Positions 34,324-42,843 of a stretch of 64,000 nucleotides of DNA are shown here, one piece after another. Under the pieces are notes generated by a model. The model searched no databases. It saw only the letters and a program-made list of their open reading frames with translations, and was not told where the DNA came from. Within the stretch, counting starts at the first letter, position 1, and every line of letters begins with the position of its first letter. The position numbers and the translations under genes were made by a program. Source of the DNA: Ga0077527 sp964533495. Its GTDB lineage: Bacteria; Pseudomonadota; Gammaproteobacteria; Burkholderiales; SG8-41. The DNA is taken from the NCBI GenBank assembly GCA_964533495.1, contig CAZHJU010000002.1, positions 65,044 through 129,043 on the forward strand, given 5' to 3'.

Positions 34324-37035
34324 ATGTCTGAAACCCGGTCCACCTGCTGTTATTGCGGAGTCGGTTGTGGAGTGATCATTTCCCACGACCAGGACCGCAT
34401 CACCGGGGTGCGCGGCGATCCGGAACATCCCGCCAATTTCGGCCGGCTCTGCGGCAAGGGGCAGACGCTGCACGAAACCGTCGGCGGCCACGGCCGCGCG
34501 CTGTTCCCCAAGCTGCGCCATGACCGCGACACGCCGCGCGAGCGCGTGTCCTGGGATGCCGCGCTGGACCATGCCGCCGACCGTTTCGCCGCCATCATCC
34601 GGCAGCACGGTTCGGATGCGGTGGCGTTCTACGTCTCGGGCCAGCTGCTGACCGAAGACTATTACACCTTCAACAAACTGGCCCGCGCGCTGGTCGGCAC
34701 CAACAACATCGATTCCAACTCGCGGCTGTGCATGTCCTCCGCGGTCGCCGGCTACAAGGCGACACTGGGCGCCGACGCGCCGCCGGCCTGCTACGAGGAC
34801 ATCGACCACGCCGGCTGCATCGTCATCGCCGGCTCCAACGCCGCCTGGGCGCATCCGGTGCTGTTCCGCCGCATCGAGGACGCCAAAGCGAAGAACCCGG
34901 AACTGAAAATCATCGTCATCGACCCGCGCCGCACCGCGACCGCCGAAATCGCCGACCTGCACCTCGCGATCCAGCCCGGCACCGACGTCGCGCTGTTCCA
35001 CGGCATGCTCAACGCGCTGCTGCGGGAAAACCTGACCGATGCCGGCTACATCCAGGCCCACACCCGGGATTTCGAGGCACTGAAAACGCTGGCGCGCGAA
35101 TACACCCCGGAATCCGTCGCCGGGACCTGCGGCATCACCGCCAGTGAACTGCTGACCGCCGCGCGGTGGTTCGGCACCGCGCGCGCAGCCCTGTCGCTGT
35201 ACTGCATGGGCCTCAACCAGTCGTCGGCCGGCGCCGACAAGAACGCGGCGCTGATCAACCTGCACCTGGCCACGGGCCACATCGGCCGCCCCGGCGCCGG
35301 GCCGTTTTCGCTGACCGGCCAGCCCAATGCGATGGGGGGCCGCGAAACCGGCGCCATGGCCAACCTGCTGATCGGCCACCGCGACCTCGACGATGCCGCC
35401 GACCGCGCCGAGGTCGCGAAACTGTGGGACGTGCCGGAGATTCCCGCCCGTCCCGGCAAGACCGCGGTCGAGATGTTCGAAGCCCTGCGCCGCGGCGACA
35501 TCAAGGCGGTGTGGATCGCCTGCACCAATCCGGCACAGTCGCTGCCGGCCCAGAACGCGGTGCGCGACGCGCTGGTGAACGCCGAACTGGTGGTGCTGCA
35601 GGAAACCTATGCCGACACCGAAACCGCGCCTTATGCCGACGTGCTGCTGCCCGCCGCCGGCTGGGGCGAGAAGGACGGCACGGTGACCAATTCCGAGCGG
35701 CGCATCTCGCGCGTGCGCGCCGCCGTGGCCGCGCCCGGCGAAGCCCGCCCCGACTGGCGCATCGCCTGCGATTTCGCGATGCGTCTGGAACGCCGGCTGC
35801 ACGGCCGCGCCCCGGCGCGTTTCGCCTTCGATCATCCACGCCAGATCTTCAACGAGTACCGCGAAATGACCCGCGGCCGCGACACCGACATCACCGGACT
35901 CGGCTACGCCACGCTCGACGCCAGGGGCCCGCAGCAGTGGCCGTGCACCGCCGGCGCGCGCGAAGGCACGCCGCGCCTGTATGAAAACGGCGTGTTCCCG
36001 ACCACCGACGGACGCGCACGTTTCGCGGCCGTGCCCTACCGGCCGGTCGCCGAAGCCGTCGATGCGCGCTTTCCCTTCCGCCTCAACACCGGCCGCCTGC
36101 GCGACCAGTGGCACGGCATGACCCGCAGCGGCCGCGTCGCCCGGCTGTGGGCGCATGCTCCCGAGCCGGCCGTCGCGCTGAACCCGGCCGACCTCGCGCA
36201 ACACGGCTTTCAGTCCGGCGACATCCTGCGCCTGGAATCGCGGCGCGGCGCAGTGCACGTGGCCGCCGCCGCCGATGCCGGCGTCGCCCCCGGCCAGGCC
36301 TTCCTGCCCATGCACTGGGGCAGCCGTTACCTGTCCGGCGCCGGCGTCAACGCGCTGACGCTGCCGGTGACCGATCCCCGCTCCTTCCAACCCGAACTGA
36401 AGCACTGCGCGATCCGGCTCGCCAAGGCCGCGCTGCCGTGGCGTCTGGTCGCCTTCGGCACGCCGCGCGACGGTGACGCGCTGGCGCGGCTCGCGCAGGC
36501 TCAGACCTGGCTACCGCGCTTCGAATTCGCGTCCTGCGCGCTGACCGATGCCGGCGGCGTGCTGCTGCGCGCCGCGGCGGGTGCTGCGCCCGCGGCCGGC
36601 GTGCTCGAAGCGATTCATGCCCTGTTCGAACTCGACGGCGAGGACGTGCTGCGTTACGCCGACCCCGCGCGCGGCAACTTCCGCCGCATCCGTCTCGACG
36701 GCGAACGCGTGGCCGCGGTCTGCCTCACAGGGGACGACAGCAGCGAATCCTGGCTGCGCGAATTCCATGCCCGGGGCCTGCCCGCCGCCGCGCTCGGCGC
36801 GCTGCTGCTGGCGTCCACCGTCCAGGCACCGGCCGGCGCGGCCTCGCGCGGCCGCGTCATCTGCAGCTGCCACGGCGTCGGCGAGACCGCCATCGTCGAT
36901 GCGCTGAGCGGCGCCGCCGGCGATGCCGCGGCCCGGCTCGGCTCGGCGCAGCGGCAACTGCTGTGCGGCACCCAATGCGGTTCCTGCCTGCCGGAACTGC
37001 GCAAACTCGCCGCGGCCGCGGTGGCCGCGGCTTAG
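34324..37035 (+). CDS. nasA: Assimilatory nitrate reductase catalytic subunit NasA
   Basis: This 903-residue cytoplasmic molybdoenzyme reduces nitrate to nitrite. The N-terminal 4Fe-4S motif has Cys 8, 11, 15 and 43 (TCCYCGVGCG... RLCGKG). The probable Mo-ligand cysteine is Cys 136 in SNSRLCMSSAVAGYK. The bis-MGD binding regions follow, with MGLNQSSAGADKNAALINLH and TGQPNAMGGRETG. A C-terminal BFD-like 2Fe-2S domain (about 846-885, CSCHGVGE... CGTQCGSC) matches the long NasA form that takes electrons from a NADH-binding partner. No Tat signal is present, as expected for the assimilatory enzyme. Confidence 0.95.
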   Translation: MSETRSTCCYCGVGCGVIISHDQDRITGVRGDPEHPANFGRLCGKGQTLHETVGGHGRALFPKLRHDRDTPRERVSWDAALDHAADRFAAIIRQHGSDAVAFYVSGQLLTEDYYTFNKLARALVGTNNIDSNSRLCMSSAVAGYKATLGADAPPACYEDIDHAGCIVIAGSNAAWAHPVLFRRIEDAKAKNPELKIIVIDPRRTATAEIADLHLAIQPGTDVALFHGMLNALLRENLTDAGYIQAHTRDFEALKTLAREYTPESVAGTCGITASELLTAARWFGTARAALSLYCMGLNQSSAGADKNAALINLHLATGHIGRPGAGPFSLTGQPNAMGGRETGAMANLLIGHRDLDDAADRAEVAKLWDVPEIPARPGKTAVEMFEALRRGDIKAVWIACTNPAQSLPAQNAVRDALVNAELVVLQETYADTETAPYADVLLPAAGWGEKDGTVTNSERRISRVRAAVAAPGEARPDWRIACDFAMRLERRLHGRAPARFAFDHPRQIFNEYREMTRGRDTDITGLGYATLDARGPQQWPCTAGAREGTPRLYENGVFPTTDGRARFAAVPYRPVAEAVDARFPFRLNTGRLRDQWHGMTRSGRVARLWAHAPEPAVALNPADLAQHGFQSGDILRLESRRGAVHVAAAADAGVAPGQAFLPMHWGSRYLSGAGVNALTLPVTDPRSFQPELKHCAIRLAKAALPWRLVAFGTPRDGDALARLAQAQTWLPRFEFASCALTDAGGVLLRAAAGAAPAAGVLEAIHALFELDGEDVLRYADPARGNFRRIRLDGERVAAVCLTGDDSSESWLREFHARGLPAAALGALLLASTVQAPAGAASRGRVICSCHGVGETAIVDALSGAAGDAAARLGSAQRQLLCGTQCGSCLPELRKLAAAAVAAA

Positions 37036-37069
37036 GACTTGCGATGCACTCGCGAATCAGGCAACCGTT

Positions 37070-37172
37070 TCCCCCTCATCCCAACCCTTCTCCCGATGGG
37101 AGAAGGGCTTTTCACCCTCTCCCTCCGGGACCAGGAAACACTGGAAGCGAAGCAGAGGGCCGGGGTGAGGGA
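37070..37172. repeat. CCCTCTCCC-type intergenic repeat, copy 1
   Basis: CCCAACCCTTCTCCCGATGG and GAGAAGGG form a hairpin, followed by CACCCTCTCCCTCC and a distal CCGGGGTGAGGG. Related elements lie at 38030-38070 and 41518-41563. It fills most of the nasA-cobA gap. Confidence 0.7.
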
Positions 37173-37219
37173 AAAGTTTCGGCAGTTCATCACAGCCTCC
37201 GGAAAAGGAAACCCTGCAC

Positions 37220-37984
37220 ATGACCTCGCAGAAATCCCCGGGAAAAGTCTGGCTGGTCGGCGCCGGCCCCGGCGATCCCGAACTGCTGACGATCAAGGCC
37301 GCGCGCGTGCTCGGCGGCGCCGACATCGTGCTGGTCGACGACCTCGTCGATCCGCGCATCCTCGCCCATGCGCGCCCCGGCGCGCGCATCGTCGAGGTCG
37401 GCAAGCGCGGCGGCTGCCGCTCGACGCCGCAGGCCTTCATCGAAAAGCTGATGGTGCGACTGGCGCGCCGCGGCGCCGCTGTGGTGCGGCTCAAGGGCGG
37501 CGACCCTTTCGTCTTCGGCCGCGGCGGCGAGGAAGCCGAAACGCTGGCCCGCGCCCGCATCGCCTGCGAAGTCGTCAACGGCATCACCTCCGGCATCGCG
37601 GTGCCGGCGGCCCTCGGCATCCCCGTCACCCATCGCGAACTGGCGCGCGGTGTCAGCTTCGTCACCGGCCATGCGCGCGACGGTTCCAGCCCCGACTGGG
37701 CGGCGCTGCGCGCCGGCGGCACCACGCTGGTGATCTACATGGGCATGAAGCGTGTCCGGTCATTGGTCGACGGCATGATCGCGGCCGGCTTTCCCGCCGA
37801 CACGCCGGCCTGCGCGATCCAGAACGGCACCCTCGAATCCCAAGCCAGCGTGATTTCCACGCTTTCGGCCCTGCCCGCCGGCATCGCGCAAGCCGGGCTC
37901 GGCAGCCCCGGCCTGCTGGTGGTGGGCGAGGTCGTGCGCCACGCAAAAGTCGATGCAGTTCCTTCGCGGCAACGCGCCGCATGA
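37220..37984 (+). CDS. cobA: Uroporphyrinogen-III C-methyltransferase (SUMT)
   Basis: This 254-residue methyltransferase makes precorrin-2, the precursor of the siroheme used by NirB. Diagnostic strings are VWLVGAGPGDPELLTIKA (residues about 9-26), VRLKGGDPFVFGRGGEEAE (about 88-106) and NGITSGIAVPAALGIPVTHR. It is the stand-alone SUMT form without the CysG dehydrogenase/ferrochelatase domain. Its place between nasA and nirB shows dedicated supply of siroheme for assimilatory nitrite reductase. The start ATG at 37220 follows GGAAAAGGAAAC. Confidence 0.95.
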   Translation: MTSQKSPGKVWLVGAGPGDPELLTIKAARVLGGADIVLVDDLVDPRILAHARPGARIVEVGKRGGCRSTPQAFIEKLMVRLARRGAAVVRLKGGDPFVFGRGGEEAETLARARIACEVVNGITSGIAVPAALGIPVTHRELARGVSFVTGHARDGSSPDWAALRAGGTTLVIYMGMKRVRSLVDGMIAAGFPADTPACAIQNGTLESQASVISTLSALPAGIAQAGLGSPGLLVVGEVVRHAKVDAVPSRQRAA

Positions 37985-38029
37985 ATGGTCAGGCAATTAC
38001 CGAGAGCTCTCCAGATGCCTGACGCATTT

Positions 38030-38070
38030 TCCCCTCACCCCCGCCCCCCTCTCCCGGAGGGAGAGGGGAG
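38030..38070. repeat. CCCTCTCCC-type intergenic repeat, copy 2 (hairpin)
   Basis: CCCCTCTCCC (38046-38055) pairs with GGGAGAGGGG, a ten-base stem with a tiny loop. It lies immediately before the palindrome upstream of nirB. Confidence 0.7.
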
Positions 38071-38077
38071 ATATCGG

Positions 38078-38105
38078 CTGTAAATGGTTGATCAACCATT
38101 TACAG
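38078..38105. promoter_or_regulatory. Perfect 28-bp palindrome upstream of nirB
   Basis: CTGTAAATGGTTGA is followed directly by its exact complement TCAACCATTTACAG, with no mismatch or spacer. It begins 54 bases before the nirB ATG (38132). It could be an operator for a dimeric regulator, or in RNA a 12-base stem with a GATC loop. No standard FNR, NarL or NtrC site matches. Confidence 0.75.
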
Positions 38106-38131
38106 GAGTCTCAACAATCGGGCAGACAACC

Positions 38132-40675
38132 ATGAGCACACAGAAAATCGTCGTCATCGGCAACGGCATGGTCGGCCAGCGCTTCCTCGAGCAACTCACC
38201 GGCCGCATGGGCAGCGACCAGATCGACATCACGGTGTTCTGCGAGGAACCGCGCGCCGCCTACGACCGCGTGCAACTCACCAGCTTCTTCGCCGGCAAAT
38301 CGGCCATCGACCTCAGCGTCGTGCCCGAGCGTTTTTTCGAGGACCAGGCGATCACGCTGCGGCTGAACGACCCGGTGACCGCGATCGACCGCGCGAAAAA
38401 GACCGTCAGTTCCGCGCGCTACCGCGACGTGCCCTACGACAGGCTGGTGCTCGCCACCGGTTCCTACCCCTTCGTGCCGCCGATCCCCGGCCACGACCGG
38501 CGCGGCTGCTTTGTCTACCGCTCGATCGAGGACCTTGAAGTGATCCGCGCCGCCGCGAAAAAGTCGAGCATCGGCACCGTCGTCGGCGGCGGCCTGCTCG
38601 GCCTGGAAGCCGCCAAGGCGCTGAAGGATCTCGGGCTCGAAACCCATGTCGTCGAATTCGCGCCGCGGCTGATGGCGGTGCAGCTCGACGAGGCCGGCGG
38701 CAAACTGCTGCAACGGAAGATCGAAACCCTCGGCGTCACCGTGCACACCTCGAAAAGCACGAAGGAGATCGTCGACGGCGAGGCCCACCCCCACCGCATG
38801 GTCTTCACCGACGACACCATGCTCGAAACCGACCTGATCGTCTATTCGGCCGGCATCCGCCCGCATGACGCGCTGGCGCGCGCGGCGAAACTCACGGTCG
38901 GCGAGCGCGGTGGCATCGGCATCGACGAGTACTGCCGCACTTCCGATCCCGACATCTACGCCATCGGCGAATGCGCGCTGTGGAACGGCCGCATTTTCGG
39001 GCTGGTCGCACCCGGCTACCAGATGGCCGAAGTCGCGGCGCGCCATGTCGCCGGCGAAAACGGAACAACCTTCGGCGGCGCCGATATGAGCACCAAGCTG
39101 AAGCTGATGGGCGTCGATGTCGCCTCGGTCGGCGACGCGCTGGGCAAAACACCCGGCGCGCTCGACTACGTCTACACTGATCCGGTTCAGGGCGTGTACA
39201 AAAAAATGGTGGTCTCCGCCGACGGCAGGCAGTTGCTAGGCGCGATCCTGGTCGGCGACGCCGCCGAATACGGCGGCCTGCTGCAGATGGCGCTGAACGC
39301 GATCCCGCTGCCCGAACACCCGGAAGACCTGATCCTGCCCGCACGCGAAGGCGGCGCCGCCAAAGGGCTGGGCACGGACCTGCTGCCGGCGAACGCGCTG
39401 ATCTGTTCCTGCAACAGCGTGACCAAGGGCGGGATCTGCGACGCCGTCGCCGCCGGCTGCACCACCGTCGGCGCGCTGAAGGCGCAGACCAGGGCCGGCA
39501 GCACCTGCGGCGGCTGCGCGCCGATGGTCAAGCAGATCCTCGATGCCGAACTGCGCAGGCAGGGCGTGGAAGTCAAGAATCATCTGTGCGAGCACTTCCC
39601 GTACTCGCGCCAGGAACTGTTCCACCTGGTCCGCATCGGCGGCCTGAAGACCTTCGATGACATCCTCGCCAGGCACGGCAGCGGCCGCGGCTGCGACATC
39701 TGCAAGCCGGCGGCGGCCTCGATCCTCGCGTCCTGCTGGAACGAATACGTGCTGAAGCCCGGGCACATGACGCTGCAGGACACCAACGACCGCTTCCTCG
39801 CCAACATGCAGAAGGACGGCACCTACTCCGTCGTGCCGCGCGTGCCCGGCGGCGAAATCCTGCCCGAGAAACTGGTCGTGCTCGGCCAGGTCGCAAGGAA
39901 ATACGGCCTCTACACCAAGATCACCGGCGCCCAGCGCATCGACCTCTTCGGCGCCCGCGTCGAGCAGTTGCCGCTGATCTGGCGCGAACTGATCGACGCC
40001 GGATTCGAATCCGGGCACGCCTACGGCAAGGCGCTGCGCACCGTGAAGTCCTGCGTCGGCAGCACCTGGTGCCGCTACGGCGTGCAGGACTCGGTGGGCA
40101 TGGCGATCGCCCTCGAAAACCGCTACCGCGGCCTGCGCTCGCCGCACAAGCTGAAGATGGCCGTGTCGGGCTGCACGCGCGAATGCGCCGAAGCCCAGGG
40201 CAAGGACGTCGGCGTCATCGCCACCGAAAAGGGCTGGAACCTCTACGTCTGCGGCAACGGCGGCATCAAGCCGCGCCACGCCGACCTGCTCGCCACCGGC
40301 ATCGACGACGCCACGCTGGTGCAATACATCGACCGTTTCCTGATGTTCTACATCCGCACCGGCGACCGCCTGCAGCGCACCTCGACCTGGCTGGAAAACC
40401 TCGAAGGTGGCATCGACTACGTGAAACAAGTGGTCTGCGAGGACTCGCTCGGCATCGGCGCCGAACTCGAGGCCGACATGCGGAAGCTGGTCGACAGCTA
40501 CGAGTGCGAATGGAAAAACGCGATCAACGATCCCAAATCGCTGAAACGCTTCCGCCACTTCGTCAACAGCGACGAGCCCGACCGCAACGTCGTCTTCGTC
40601 GCCGAGCGCGGCCAGATCCGGCCGGCGCGCGACGATGAAAAAGAAACCGAAACCGCCGAGGCGGCGCTGGCATGA
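38132..40675 (+). CDS. nirB: Assimilatory nitrite reductase large subunit NirB
   Basis: This 847-residue cytoplasmic enzyme reduces nitrite to ammonium with NAD(P)H. The FAD motif VVIGNGMVGQRFLEQL lies at the N-terminus, and the NAD motif VVGGGLLGLEAAKAL near 150. Two BFD-like 2Fe-2S segments follow (CSCNSV... CGGCAP at about 424-465 and CEHFPYSRQEL... CDICKP at about 486-530). The siroheme/4Fe-4S cysteines are CVGSTWC (about 640-646) and CTREC (about 680-684). The ATG at 38132 fits the family start, though the nearest AGGAG is 25 bases away and partly inside the palindrome. NirD overlaps its stop. Confidence 0.95.
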   Translation: MSTQKIVVIGNGMVGQRFLEQLTGRMGSDQIDITVFCEEPRAAYDRVQLTSFFAGKSAIDLSVVPERFFEDQAITLRLNDPVTAIDRAKKTVSSARYRDVPYDRLVLATGSYPFVPPIPGHDRRGCFVYRSIEDLEVIRAAAKKSSIGTVVGGGLLGLEAAKALKDLGLETHVVEFAPRLMAVQLDEAGGKLLQRKIETLGVTVHTSKSTKEIVDGEAHPHRMVFTDDTMLETDLIVYSAGIRPHDALARAAKLTVGERGGIGIDEYCRTSDPDIYAIGECALWNGRIFGLVAPGYQMAEVAARHVAGENGTTFGGADMSTKLKLMGVDVASVGDALGKTPGALDYVYTDPVQGVYKKMVVSADGRQLLGAILVGDAAEYGGLLQMALNAIPLPEHPEDLILPAREGGAAKGLGTDLLPANALICSCNSVTKGGICDAVAAGCTTVGALKAQTRAGSTCGGCAPMVKQILDAELRRQGVEVKNHLCEHFPYSRQELFHLVRIGGLKTFDDILARHGSGRGCDICKPAAASILASCWNEYVLKPGHMTLQDTNDRFLANMQKDGTYSVVPRVPGGEILPEKLVVLGQVARKYGLYTKITGAQRIDLFGARVEQLPLIWRELIDAGFESGHAYGKALRTVKSCVGSTWCRYGVQDSVGMAIALENRYRGLRSPHKLKMAVSGCTRECAEAQGKDVGVIATEKGWNLYVCGNGGIKPRHADLLATGIDDATLVQYIDRFLMFYIRTGDRLQRTSTWLENLEGGIDYVKQVVCEDSLGIGAELEADMRKLVDSYECEWKNAINDPKSLKRFRHFVNSDEPDRNVVFVAERGQIRPARDDEKETETAEAALA

Positions 40676-41034
40676 CCGCCCGCCCGAACATCGACATGGG
40701 CCTCAGGCAATGGACGGCGGTCTGCCGCCTCGACGACATCGTGCCCGACTCGGGCGTCTGCGCGCTCGCCGGCGGCCGTCAGGTGGCGGTGTTCCGCGTC
40801 GGCGCCGACCGGGTCTATGCACTCGCCAACCGCGATCCCTTCTCCGGCGCCAACGTGCTGTCGCGCGGCATCGTCGGCGACCTCAAGGGCGAGCCGGTCG
40901 TCGCCTCCCCCGTCTACAAACAGCATTTCAGCCTCGCCACCGGACAATGCCTGGAAGACCCGGCGGCAAAGGTGGACACCTTCGCGGTCCGCGTGGAGAA
41001 TGGCGCGATACACGTGGAGACCCGACAGCCATGA
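40672..41034 (+). CDS. nirD: Nitrite reductase small subunit NirD
   Basis: This 120-residue Rieske-fold protein partners NirB. The fold is recognisable from WTAVCRLDDIVPDSGVCAL, VYALANRDPFSGANVLSRG and VASPVYKQHFSLATGQCLED. The Cys/His cluster ligands of true Rieske proteins are absent, as is normal for NirD. The ATG overlaps the nirB stop by four bases, and its own stop overlaps the next ATG, so the three genes are translationally coupled. Confidence 0.95.
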   Translation: MTARPNIDMGLRQWTAVCRLDDIVPDSGVCALAGGRQVAVFRVGADRVYALANRDPFSGANVLSRGIVGDLKGEPVVASPVYKQHFSLATGQCLEDPAAKVDTFAVRVENGAIHVETRQP

Positions 41035-41507
41035 ACGCACCCGAAAGCCGCCCGCCCTTTCCCCCGTTCACCCGCGAAACGGCGATACAAAAAGTGCGCA
41101 AGGCCGAAGACGCCTGGAACAGCCGCGATCCGGTCGCGGTGTCGCTGGCCTACACGCCCGACACCATCTGGCGCAACCGCTCCGAATTCCCGGTCGGCCG
41201 CGCCGCCGTCGTCGAATTCCTGACCCGTAAATGGGCGAAGGAACTCGAATACCGCCTGATCAAGGAAATGTGGGCCTTCACCGACAACCGCATCGCCGTG
41301 CGCTTCGCCTACGAATGGCACGACGACTCCGGCCAGTGGTACCGCGCCTACGGCAACGAGAACTGGGAATTCGCGCCCAACGGCCTGATGCACCGGCGTT
41401 TCGCCAGCATCAACGACCTGCCGATCAAACCCGAAGACCGCAAATACTTCTGGCCCCAGGGCCGCCGTCCCGACGACCACCCCGGCCTCTCCGATTTGGG
41501 CCTCTGA
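41031..41507 (+). CDS. NTF2-like protein of the DUF1348 family
   Basis: This 158-residue cystatin/NTF2-fold protein belongs to DUF1348. The core reads KVRKAEDAWNSRDPVAVSLA (residues about 20-39), WRNRSEFPVGRAAVVEFLTR and YRAYGNENWEFAPNGLM. It is coupled to nirD through an ATGA overlap, yet it is not part of the classical nitrite reductase. DUF1348 proteins often sit in stress or detoxification clusters. Here it might bind or detoxify a by-product of nitrite metabolism, which is speculation. Confidence 0.88.
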   Translation: MNAPESRPPFPPFTRETAIQKVRKAEDAWNSRDPVAVSLAYTPDTIWRNRSEFPVGRAAVVEFLTRKWAKELEYRLIKEMWAFTDNRIAVRFAYEWHDDSGQWYRAYGNENWEFAPNGLMHRRFASINDLPIKPEDRKYFWPQGRRPDDHPGLSDLGL

Positions 41508-41517
41508 AAACGTTTCA

Positions 41518-41563
41518 TTCCCTCTCCCCGCCGCTTGGTGGGGAGAGGGTCAGGGTGAGGGGC
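41518..41563. repeat. CCCTCTCCC-type intergenic repeat, copy 3
   Basis: TTCCCTCTCCCCGCCG, then TTGGTGGGGAGAGGGTCAGG and GTGAGGGG. It forms a hairpin just after the DUF1348 stop and may act as transcript end or stabiliser. Confidence 0.65.
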
Positions 41564-41681
41564 CGCACCGATGTCACCCATACCCAGACTTGCAGGGTGG
41601 GTTGGTCGCGCAGCGGCGTAACCCACCGCATGCCCGGCGGCCCCACACCACCCGAGCCCCGCGCCATGTCATCATTGGCGC

Positions 41682-42608
41682 ATGAATCACAAACAACTCA
41701 CCGGATACATCAAGGAAATCGGCCGCGGCAAAAACGCCGCCCGCGATCTCTCGCGCGAAGACGCCCAAATCCTCTTCACCGCGATACTGAACGACGAAAT
41801 CCCCCCGCTGCAGCTCGGCGCCATCCTGATCGCGCTGCGCATCAAGGGCGAATCGCTGGACGAACTCGCGGGCTTCCTCGAAGCCTGCGAAGCCAGTTAC
41901 CCCCACCTCAAGGCCCCCGCGGGCCAGGTGCCGCTGGTGATCCCCGCCTACAACGGCGCGCGTCAACTGCCCAACCTGACCCCGCTGCTCGCCTCGCTGG
42001 TCGCGCGCGAAGGCGTGCCGGTGCTGGTGCACGGCGTGCCCGACGATCCGGGCCGCGTGACGACGATCGAAATCTTCCGGGCCATGGGCATCGAGTCCGC
42101 ATGCTCGATTGCCGAAGCCGAAGCACAACTTGCCACCCGCAATCTCGCCGTCATCGCCATCGACACCCTGGCTCCGGCCCTCGCCCGCGTGCTGCAACTG
42201 CGCCGCGACATCGGCCTGCGCGGCCCGGCGCATACGCTGGTCAAGATGATTCAGCCTTTCACATCACGGGCGATCCGGCTGGTCAGCGTGACGCATCCGG
42301 AATACCTGGACCGGATGCGGGCGTTTTTTACGAGTTACGGCTCAGATGCACTGCTGCTGCGCGGCGCGGAGGGGGAAGCGGTGGCACATCCGCGGCGGGA
42401 GCCGGTGATCGAATGGCTGGATGGAAAAACCGCGGAAGTCCGGCGTGCCGCGCCCGAAGAAAATCCGGAACTGCCGGATAGCCGGGACGCCGCAATGACC
42501 GCGGCTTGGATCAGGGGCGCACTCGACGGGAAATATCCGATACCCGCCGCCATCTCGCATCAGGTCCGCAACGCAGCCAGCTCCGGAATCGGCAGAAATT
42601 GCGCCTGA
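41682..42608 (+). CDS. ybiB: YbiB/TrpD2-like DNA-binding protein (glycosyltransferase family 3 fold)
   Basis: This 308-residue protein has the anthranilate phosphoribosyltransferase fold. The N-terminal helical part is IKEIGRGKNAARDLSREDAQ (residues about 9-28), followed by GAILIALRIKGES and the central VHGVPDDPGRVTTIEIFRAMG. The E. coli homologue YbiB (TrpD2) binds nucleic acids rather than making tryptophan, and is SOS-controlled. It is often found next to nitrogen assimilation genes in betaproteobacteria. It probably ends the nas/nir transcription direction. Confidence 0.87.
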   Translation: MNHKQLTGYIKEIGRGKNAARDLSREDAQILFTAILNDEIPPLQLGAILIALRIKGESLDELAGFLEACEASYPHLKAPAGQVPLVIPAYNGARQLPNLTPLLASLVAREGVPVLVHGVPDDPGRVTTIEIFRAMGIESACSIAEAEAQLATRNLAVIAIDTLAPALARVLQLRRDIGLRGPAHTLVKMIQPFTSRAIRLVSVTHPEYLDRMRAFFTSYGSDALLLRGAEGEAVAHPRREPVIEWLDGKTAEVRRAAPEENPELPDSRDAAMTAAWIRGALDGKYPIPAAISHQVRNAASSGIGRNCA

Positions 42609-42640
42609 CCGATATTGGCCCGCAGCCTGAGCCGAAAAAT

Positions 42641-42669
42641 CATAAGTATTTGATTTTAAACAATAATTA
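42641..42669. repeat. Recurrent AT-rich motif, copy D, at the island's left edge
   Basis: The plus strand reads CATAAGTATTTGATTTTAAA followed by CAATAATTA. Its complement is the exact consensus TTTAAAATCAAATACTTAT. It lies between ybiB and the stop of the chimeric receptor gene. Confidence 0.75.
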
Positions 42670-42843
42670 CTTGTGCTGGTGTTTCAATCTTTTTTCCACC
42701 AGGCCGATCAGTTCACCGGCCGGCACTCCCAGCCCTTCCGCCAAACTGAATATCGTCGCCAATGCCGGGCCTTTCTCGGCCCGCTCCAGTGCGCTGATAT
42801 GGCTGCGCTCGGTGTTCGCGCGTTCGGCAAGCTGGTCTTGCGT
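42667..42843 (-). pseudogene. C-terminal remnant of an XRE-family regulator, fused to a Bug receptor
   Basis: The last 58 residues of the open frame start at TQDQLAERANTERSHISALE and continue as a helix-turn-helix of the XRE/Cro type ending KRLKHQHK. The N-terminal helix of the HTH is missing. It is read in frame with the Bug receptor upstream, with the join at GVKGY/TQDQL. Confidence 0.75.

Noticed and set aside
38084..38095. FNR-like reading of the palindrome centre (TTGATCAA)
   Set aside because: FNR sites need four bases between TTGAT and ATCAA; here the halves abut, so the match is superficial.
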